From Gammaproteobacteria bacterium (lineage in GTDB: Bacteria; Pseudomonadota; Gammaproteobacteria; SZUA-229): DNA of 64,000 nt. The position numbers and the translations under genes are program-made. A model generated the notes under the pieces. That model was given only the letters and a program-made list of their open reading frames with translations. It was not told the DNA's origin and did not search any database. Shown here one piece after another: positions 57,807 through 64,000 of this stretch. The DNA lies in NCBI GenBank assembly GCA_026195895.1, contig JAPHRO010000025.1, positions 1 to 64,000 of the forward strand, read 5' to 3'. How positions within the stretch are numbered: the first letter of the stretch is position 1; each line of letters starts with the position of its first letter.

Positions 57807-57935
57807 AACATTTTCTTATGATTACCCTAGAAAGCGCTATAGTACCAATTCTGGCACCGTTATGAAAACTATCTGATAGAGATATGGCTATTTAGTTACA
57901 TCTAATCGGTGCTGCAACCATCTGGCATTATCTGG

Positions 57936-60900
57936 TTAGACTTTATTGCGCATAACAGCGTAATACATCACCGGTATTACCAGCAATGTCAGTAGCGTTG
58001 CCACCAGAATGCCAAAGATCAACGATATGGCAAGCCCACTAAATATAGGGTCATCAAGAATAAACAGCGCCCCCATCATGGCCGCCAGTGCCGTCAGTAC
58101 GATGGGTTTACTGCGCACGGCACTGGCCTGGATCACCGCCTCGCGAAACGCCATGCCCTGTGCCAGTTGCTCGTTGATAAAATCTACCAGCAATATCGAA
58201 TTGCGCACAATAATGCCGGCCAGGGCAATCATGCCGATCATTGAAGTCGCGGTGAACTTGGCACCCAGCACAGCATGGCCCGGCATCACCCCAATAATGG
58301 TCAACGGGATTGGCGCCATAATAATCAGCGGCACAATATAGGAACGGAACTGCGCCACCACCAGCAGATAAATCAACAACAGACCAATGGAATAAGCGAT
58401 CCCCATATCACGGAAAGTCTCATAGGTGATCTGCCATTCACCGTCCCATTTCATACTGTACTCATAGGGATTGTCCGGCGGCGTAATGAAATACTGCTGA
58501 ATGCTGCTGCCTGGATTATGCTCGCTTTGCGACAGGAGTTTGTCATCCAGTTGCTTCATCATATCGAGCATACCGTACAACGGACTATCCAGCTCACCCG
58601 ACATATCGCCGGTGACAAACACTACGGGTAATAAATCTTTATGGTAAATACTCTGCTCGCGGATAGACTCTTCGATACGCACGATATCGGCCAGCGCAAC
58701 TTCCGCCCCCTGATTGCCGCGCAATTTAACGGACAGTATTTTTTCAATAGCCGATTTATCTGCAAGCGGTAACTCGACGCGAATGGGCACAGCATATTTA
58801 AAATGCTCACCATGCAGATAGGCCATGTCGTCACCCTGCAACAAGGTTCGCAGCAGCTGGTTCACATCCTGCTGACTGATACCCAGCAACGCCGCTTTGT
58901 CTCGGTCGACATGCACAATAATACGTTTTGAAGGCACCACAATCGTGTCATCCACATCCACAATATCCGGCGTCGACTCAAACACCTGACGCACCTGACT
59001 GGCTACCTTGACCTGCCCCGAATAGTCGAGACCATAGACTTCCGCCACCAGCGGCGACATCACCGGTGGCCCCGGCGGTACTTCGATCACTTTTACATTG
59101 GCATGATATTGCTCAGCAATCTGCTGCAGCGGTATACGCATGGCCTGGGCAATTTCGTGACTCTTTTTATCGCGCTCAGATTTATCCAGCAGGTTCACCT
59201 GGATATCCCCCACATTGGATCCGGCACGCAAATAATACTGGCGCACCAGGCCATTAAAATTGATCGGTGCAGCGGTGCCGCTATAAATCTGATAATCAGT
59301 CACTTCCGGAATACTGGCGACATACGCGCCCAGCTCATCCAGCACCTGGGTGGTCAGTTCCAGCGGCGCGCCTTCTGGCATATCGACCACAATCTGAAAT
59401 TCCGATTTATTATCGAACGGCAGCATTTTTAGCACCACATGTTTGGTGTACACCAGCACCATAGAAAGCGTAATAAGTGCCAGCACCACCAACGCTAATT
59501 GAATGCGGCGTTTTTTACCGGCAGCCTCATCCAGAAATGGCCCAATCAGCCGGGTAAAAAATGCATTATATTTATTGTCGGTTTCTGTGGCGTGCCCCGC
59601 AGCGGTATGCTGACTGAGAAACTTGTTACACATCCAGGGCGTAATCACGAAAGCCACTGCCAGCGAAATCAACATACCCATACTGGCATTGATCGGAATA
59701 GGACTCATGTACGGCCCCATCAAACCGGTAACAAAAGCCATCGGCAACAGCGCAGCTATTACAGTAAAAGTCGCCAGGATAGTCGGACCACCCACTTCAT
59801 CGACCGCTTTGGGAATGGCATCGAGTAAATTGGTATTGCCCATACTCATGTGACGATGAATATTTTCCACCACCACAATCGCGTCATCCACCAGAATACC
59901 GATGGAAAAAATCAGCGCGAACAGTGATACACGGTTCAGGGTAAAGCCCCAGGCCCAGGATGCGAACAGGGTAATGGCCAGGGTAATGACCACCGCCGTG
60001 CCCACAATAAAAGCTTCCCGCCCGCCCAGTGCGATGAATACCAGCAGCACCACAATGGAGGTGGCAAAAACAAGTTTTGTGATCAGCGTTTTGGCTTTGC
60101 TGTCTGCGGTTTTGCCATAGTTACGCGTAACGCTAACATTCACCCCTTCGGGTAAAAAAATACCTTCCAGTTTTGCCATGCGCTCAACTACCGCGTTGGC
60201 GATATCAACGGCGTTAGTGCCGGGTTTTTTATTGACCGCCAGGGTCAGCGCTGGATAGTGTATCGGCTGGGCGTTTTTACTTTGTGCCAGGCCACTACCA
60301 TGAAACACATGCTGCTTCGCATAGGCCGGACCAAAACTGATAGTAGCCACATCCTGCAGATAAACCGGCTTAGCCTTTTTCACCGTAACGACTAATTTAG
60401 CGACTTCTTCCGCGGTGGTTAAAAATCGCCCGGCGGTGACAATTATTTCATTGTTGTCGGCAACCAGAGTACCGGCATCGGTTGAAACATTACTCACGGA
60501 TAATGCGGCGCGCAAATCATTTAAGGTCAGACCATAGGCCGCCAGTTTCTGGGGATCGAGCTTTACATGAACAACCTGCTGGGCGCCGCCAATGGTATAA
60601 ATTTCACGGGTGCCAGGGACGCGTTTTAATTCCGCTTCCAGCGCATGGGCAACCTGTAACAAATCATAACCACTGCCTGCTTCATCATCGGTCCATAACG
60701 TCAAAGCGACAATAGGTACATCATCTATACCCTTCGGCTTGATGATCGGCTGGCCGATGCCCAGCCCCTGCGGCAACCAGTCTTCATTGGAGAAAATTTT
60801 ATTGTAGAGCCGTACGATGGCCTGGGTACGATCTTCGCCTACCTGATATTCAACCGTGAGCACCGATAAACCGGGCGTGGATACCGAGTACACATGCTTG

Positions 60901-61172
60901 ATACCCTCGATTTCCGATAACACCTGCTCCGCCGGCACACTCACCAGGCTTTCCACTTCTCTGGCCGAGGCACCGGGATAGGCGATAAACACATTGGCAA
61001 AGGTGACATTAATTTGCGGCTCTTCTTCGCGTGGCGTCACCAGTACCGCAAATAAACCCAGCAGCAATCCAAGCAAAGCCAGCAGCAGAGTAATTTCAGT
61101 CTGCAGAAAACTTTGCGCTATGTGACCGGAAAAACCCAGTTTCTGATCGGCGCCCTTAGTCATGATCAGCAT
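57936..61172 (-). CDS. RND efflux transporter permease
   Basis: A 1078-residue inner membrane RND pump that exports small molecules by proton antiport. It has 12 expected membrane segments and two large periplasmic loops, and the paired Asp of TM4 occurs in ILVDDAIVVVENIHRHMSMG. The N-terminal TPREEEPQI with INVTFANVFIAYPGASAREVESLV is typical of the hydrophobe-type RND group, as is the C-terminal ALAGIIVRNSILLVDF. Start ATG 61172 overlaps the adaptor gene by 17 bases; ATG 61163 is a close alternative. It pairs with the adaptor upstream; no outer membrane channel gene is adjacent. Confidence 0.95.
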   Translation of the reverse strand: MLIMTKGADQKLGFSGHIAQSFLQTEITLLLALLGLLLGLFAVLVTPREEEPQINVTFANVFIAYPGASAREVESLVSVPAEQVLSEIEGIKHVYSVSTPGLSVLTVEYQVGEDRTQAIVRLYNKIFSNEDWLPQGLGIGQPIIKPKGIDDVPIVALTLWTDDEAGSGYDLLQVAHALEAELKRVPGTREIYTIGGAQQVVHVKLDPQKLAAYGLTLNDLRAALSVSNVSTDAGTLVADNNEIIVTAGRFLTTAEEVAKLVVTVKKAKPVYLQDVATISFGPAYAKQHVFHGSGLAQSKNAQPIHYPALTLAVNKKPGTNAVDIANAVVERMAKLEGIFLPEGVNVSVTRNYGKTADSKAKTLITKLVFATSIVVLLVFIALGGREAFIVGTAVVITLAITLFASWAWGFTLNRVSLFALIFSIGILVDDAIVVVENIHRHMSMGNTNLLDAIPKAVDEVGGPTILATFTVIAALLPMAFVTGLMGPYMSPIPINASMGMLISLAVAFVITPWMCNKFLSQHTAAGHATETDNKYNAFFTRLIGPFLDEAAGKKRRIQLALVVLALITLSMVLVYTKHVVLKMLPFDNKSEFQIVVDMPEGAPLELTTQVLDELGAYVASIPEVTDYQIYSGTAAPINFNGLVRQYYLRAGSNVGDIQVNLLDKSERDKKSHEIAQAMRIPLQQIAEQYHANVKVIEVPPGPPVMSPLVAEVYGLDYSGQVKVASQVRQVFESTPDIVDVDDTIVVPSKRIIVHVDRDKAALLGISQQDVNQLLRTLLQGDDMAYLHGEHFKYAVPIRVELPLADKSAIEKILSVKLRGNQGAEVALADIVRIEESIREQSIYHKDLLPVVFVTGDMSGELDSPLYGMLDMMKQLDDKLLSQSEHNPGSSIQQYFITPPDNPYEYSMKWDGEWQITYETFRDMGIAYSIGLLLIYLLVVAQFRSYIVPLIIMAPIPLTIIGVMPGHAVLGAKFTATSMIGMIALAGIIVRNSILLVDFINEQLAQGMAFREAVIQASAVRSKPIVLTALAAMMGALFILDDPIFSGLAISLIFGILVATLLTLLVIPVMYYAVMRNKV

Positions 61173-62247
61173 TTCCCGACGACTGCTTCTGGCCGCGCTG
61201 CTTCAATGCGACCGTCGCCGCCAGCGGATTCAGGTAAATATTTTCTCCCTCGGTCAATCCCGCATGAATAACCCGACGCTTGTCGTCTATCATATTGCCG
61301 GGCCTGACCTGACGCATCACAATGCGACCATCCGGCGATTTCACATACACCACATTCATCTCACCACGATGCGCCATCGCCTCTGCCGGAATCACCAGCA
61401 GTTGCTGCTCCCCGGCAACAAAGCCTGTTTTAACTAACATACCGGGATAGAGGGAATTGCTGCCTTTCGAGACAGCCACATCAGCTGGCAACTCAACCCT
61501 GACGGTAAAGCTATGGCTCATGTCATCGGCAAATGGAAACACGGTGATATTCTCACTTTTCAGTATCGAACCATCTGCCAGATAAACCATGGCCTGATGC
61601 CGGGTGCGGATGTTTTCAACCAGGGATTGCGGCACTTCCACCACCACCCGGAGCACATCCAGGGATATGCCACTCACCAGCGGTGAGCCCGGGTTCACCG
61701 ATTCACCCACCTCCACGTGTCGTTTGGTTACGATACCGCTATAGGGTGCTCGAATAATGGTGTATTCATAATCTTCACGGGCCTGTTTGATTCTAGCTCT
61801 GGCACCGTCTAACCGCGCTTTAGCTGTTTTTAAGGCCGCCCGCGCCTGATCAACGGTAGACACCGCCACCAGCTTTTGTTCATACAGATTCTGATATCGG
61901 TCATAGTCAGCCTGACTGCGCTCCTTTTCAGCGATGGCTTCCTGTAAGCCGGCGTTAGCCAGATCCAGCTCGGCTTGCTGCCGTTCGTTCCTGAACCGTG
62001 CCAGTACTTCGCCCTGCTTGACGATATCATCGACATCAAAATATATTTCTGCCAGCCGCCCCGATGTCTGTGCTTTCATGGTGGCCTTATTCACCGCTTC
62101 AACTGTTCCGATAAACTGCTTAAGCAGAGGAATATTTATCCGTTCAACGACGGCCAGTTGTAACTCTTTGTCAGCCTCGGCCGCCGCGACATTCAGCCAC
62201 AGCGACGCCAGGATTAGACGGGAAATATAAGCCAAAGAAAATCGCAT
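61156..62247 (-). CDS. RND periplasmic adaptor (membrane fusion protein)
   Basis: A 363-residue adaptor with a signal peptide (MRFSLAYISRLILASLWLNVAAAEA), a biotin/lipoyl-like and hairpin region (about 45-165, AQTSGRLAEIYFDVDDIVKQGEVLARF, then a coiled coil, then TIIRAPYSGIVTKRHVEVGE) and beta-barrel parts to the C-terminus. It links the RND pump to the outer membrane. It is translated just before the pump gene, with overlap. Confidence 0.93.
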   Translation of the reverse strand: MRFSLAYISRLILASLWLNVAAAEADKELQLAVVERINIPLLKQFIGTVEAVNKATMKAQTSGRLAEIYFDVDDIVKQGEVLARFRNERQQAELDLANAGLQEAIAEKERSQADYDRYQNLYEQKLVAVSTVDQARAALKTAKARLDGARARIKQAREDYEYTIIRAPYSGIVTKRHVEVGESVNPGSPLVSGISLDVLRVVVEVPQSLVENIRTRHQAMVYLADGSILKSENITVFPFADDMSHSFTVRVELPADVAVSKGSNSLYPGMLVKTGFVAGEQQLLVIPAEAMAHRGEMNVVYVKSPDGRIVMRQVRPGNMIDDKRRVIHAGLTEGENIYLNPLAATVALKQRGQKQSSGNADHD

Positions 62248-62446
62248 AATGATGCACCCATGTTTTTTTGTATCGTGCCTGGACTAATGAAGCATTATAG
62301 CCCGCTTTTGCCCTGCTCGAATAATGCCCGATTTCTGTGTATGCTAACATTACTCATATTCATTATAAGAATGTTTCTATGTGACGGGAACATCATATAA
62401 TGAATCGGAGCAGCCTTAAGTAACTTGATCACAAATGGAATCAGCC

Positions 62447-62932
62447 ATGCATAAAACATTTCTTCTAGCCTGTAGCCTGATAGTTTTCCCTGGCATAACA
62501 CAGGCCGGCATATACAAATGGACCGACGAACAGGGCAACGTCCATTATTCACAGGAAAAACCTAAAAACCAGGCCGTAGAAAGCATTAAGGGCAACTATC
62601 GCGCACCGGAAGATCGATCAAGCTACAAACGCCCAACACTGGGATTAAAAAATAAAAATAAAACAGACGCAGCGGAAAATAATTCACAGAATCCGGAGCA
62701 GCAGGAACAAACTGCACAGCAGCAAAAACCCGCAGAAGAAAAAACACCAAAGTTAAAACCGAAACAGAAAAAAGCCGGCTGTGAATCTGCACGTAATAAT
62801 CTGGCGACCATGCAGGCAAAAGGACAAATTCGCCGCCGCGATAAAGACGGCAATGTTAGCTATATGAGCGAAGCAGAAAAACAGGCGCGCATTAAACGTA
62901 CCCAGGAAATCATTAAAAAGAATTGCAAATAA
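62447..62932 (+). CDS. DUF4124 domain periplasmic protein
   Basis: A 161-residue exported protein with signal peptide MHKTFLLACSLIVFPGITQAG followed at once by the DUF4124 block IYKWTDEQGNVHYSQEKP. The middle is a Gln/Lys/Glu-rich, low-complexity stretch (EQQEQTAQQQKPAEEKTPKLKPKQKK), then CESARNNLATMQAKGQIRRRDKDGNVSYMSEAEKQARI, which is common in this family. Function is unknown. Start 62447 has gga 8 bases upstream; ATG 62435 is an alternative. Confidence 0.85.
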   Translation: MHKTFLLACSLIVFPGITQAGIYKWTDEQGNVHYSQEKPKNQAVESIKGNYRAPEDRSSYKRPTLGLKNKNKTDAAENNSQNPEQQEQTAQQQKPAEEKTPKLKPKQKKAGCESARNNLATMQAKGQIRRRDKDGNVSYMSEAEKQARIKRTQEIIKKNCK

Positions 62933-62949
62933 ATCAGTGGGAGCTGCTC

Positions 62950-63288
62950 ATGCCGCTATTAAAAATTCAAACCAGTACCAGCATTGCAGACAAACAGCAA
63001 CTGGCCCTTGAGGCATCAAAAAAGGTTGCCGAAATCCTGGGCAAACCAGAACGCTATGTCATGGTTAACGTTAACGATCAACAGACACTGACCTTTGCCG
63101 GTTCAACCGAAGCCGCCGCCTATCTGGAACTAAAAAGCATTAACCTGCCAGAGTCGGAAACGGCGCAACTGTCTACCCGCCTGTGTGACTTTATCAACAG
63201 CCAGCTAGACATCGATGTAGACAGAATCTATATTGAATTCAGCAATGCGCCTCGCCATTTGTGGGGCTGGAATGGCGCAACCTTCTAA
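62950..63288 (+). CDS. MIF-family tautomerase
   Basis: A 112-residue protein of the macrophage migration inhibitory factor / phenylpyruvate tautomerase family. The start at 62950 (gggag upstream) puts Pro right after Met, and this N-terminal Pro is the catalytic base of the superfamily; the longer frame to 62923 would hide it. The later IYIEFSNAPRHLWGWNGATF is the classic MIF C-terminus. The physiological substrate is unknown. Confidence 0.92.
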   Translation: MPLLKIQTSTSIADKQQLALEASKKVAEILGKPERYVMVNVNDQQTLTFAGSTEAAAYLELKSINLPESETAQLSTRLCDFINSQLDIDVDRIYIEFSNAPRHLWGWNGATF

Positions 63289-63304
63289 GTAAAAGGAAAA
63301 ACTT

Positions 63305-64000
63305 ATGAGCAATCCTTACCGTCCACCTGAAACAGAACTGGAACTGGATTCCGGTAATGTAAATGAAATGCATCCGCCAATTAAACTATCTACGGGTCAC
63401 GGCTGGAGCTGGTTCAAAGACGCCATCAAACTGTTCATGCAAAGTCCGTTGATATGGCTGGTCAATTTCATTCTGCTTATTGTAATTTTACTGACCCTGT
63501 CAGTCATTCCACTGGTATCACTGGTTGCGCAAATTATCGGACCCATATTTATTGGTGGCCTCATGATTGGCTGTCACAATCTCGATAATGGCGATAGCTT
63601 ATCCATTCATCATTTATTTGTCGGCTTCAAACAAAATGCGTCGCAGCTCGCGGGTCTGGGCGTAATCCAGCTCATTGGCAGCATCATAATTCTCATCGCT
63701 CCCGCGATACCGCTGGCAATGTTAGGCCTGCTATCAATGTCAGACTTAATGCAGATGCAACCGGGTGGCAGCGGCATGTCGGAAGCGGCCGAACTCTATA
63801 CGGCCGTTATGCTGTATATGTTGCTGGTGAGCGCCCTGCTCATCCCTTTAATCATGGGTATATGGTTTGCCCCCTGTCTGATTGCATTACATAACATGAA
63901 AGCCTGGGATGCATTTAAATTAAGTTTTAAAGCCTGCGCTAAAAACGTCATGCCATTTCTGCTTTATGGTCTGGTGGGACTGGGATTATCTATGCTCGCC
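63305..64000 (+). CDS. BPSS1780-like multi-pass membrane protein (partial)
   Basis: The frame from ATG 63305 runs open to the window edge (232 codons, 3' end missing). A proline-rich cytoplasmic start (MSNPYRPPETELEL) is followed by GHGWSWFKDAIKLFMQSPLIW and several hydrophobic helices, with FIGGLMIGCHNLDNGDSLSIHHLFVGF. This matches the BPSS1780 family of inner membrane proteins of unknown function. A ribosome site (aaaagg) precedes it by about 8 bases. Confidence 0.75.
   Translation, partial: MSNPYRPPETELELDSGNVNEMHPPIKLSTGHGWSWFKDAIKLFMQSPLIWLVNFILLIVILLTLSVIPLVSLVAQIIGPIFIGGLMIGCHNLDNGDSLSIHHLFVGFKQNASQLAGLGVIQLIGSIIILIAPAIPLAMLGLLSMSDLMQMQPGGSGMSEAAELYTAVMLYMLLVSALLIPLIMGIWFAPCLIALHNMKAWDAFKLSFKACAKNVMPFLLYGLVGLGLSMLA

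Overview
The window is a chromosomal segment of a gammaproteobacterium. The housekeeping neighbourhoods are typical of that class: ffh and rpsP-rimM-trmD-rplS, ypjD-yfjD-radA, xseB-ispA-dxs, dapA-bamC, gcvR-bcp, feoABC and fbpABC. I could not name the genus from the sequence. No rRNA or tRNA gene was recognised.

Layout. At 0-6.5 kb there is a redox/flavin cluster (TlpA-like thioredoxin, DUF4266 lipoprotein, DUF3570 barrel, ApbE) and, on the other strand, a DUF1501 protein with a large lipoprotein partner. At 7.3-13.3 kb, all on the minus strand, lie hslR, a LysM/FecR-like envelope protein, htpG with a heat-shock-type promoter, ogt and a TPR-like secreted protein. At 13.3-19.8 kb is the ribosome/SRP block rpsP-rimM-trmD-rplS and ffh, with a MotA/MotB-like (ExbB/ExbD-, ZorA/ZorB-like) ion-channel pair between ffh and rpsP. 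A metallo-beta-lactamase fold phosphodiesterase follows. At 20-23.5 kb are ypjD, yfjD and radA.

At 23.7-37.7 kb is a complete type I-E CRISPR-Cas locus. The array has 59 repeats and 58 spacers. The operon runs leftward as cas3-cas8e-cse2-cas7e-cas5e-cas6e-[KilA-N gene]-cas1-cas2, so the leader lies between cas2 and the array and the array is read on the minus strand. A small gene of unknown function and a WYL-domain regulator lie upstream of cas3. The KilA-N gene between cas6e and cas1 is the main departure from the canonical operon: it has its own strong ribosome binding site and its stop overlaps the cas1 start.

At 37.8-46.6 kb are isoprenoid and pteridine genes (xseB-ispA-dxs, queD-folE2), a secreted MBL hydrolase, bamC, dapA, gcvR and bcp. 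A repeat-rich gap follows, with a duplicated bcp 3' end and a 187-bp element with 25-bp terminal inverted repeats. At 47-54.6 kb are two iron-uptake operons, fbpABC and feoABC, each with a Fur-box-like sequence, separated by the remnant of a di-haem cytochrome c peroxidase gene. At 54.6-64 kb are a methyltransferase, an AI-2E family exporter, a LysR regulator, an RND pump with its adaptor, a DUF4124 protein, a MIF-family tautomerase and a membrane protein cut by the window edge.

Items most worth a second look: the KilA-N gene inside the cas operon; the stand-alone stator-like pair beside ffh; a flavinylation-like motif in the DUF3570 protein next to ApbE; a spacer made of three 11-nt tandem units; and a spacer present twice with one change at its first (seed) position.
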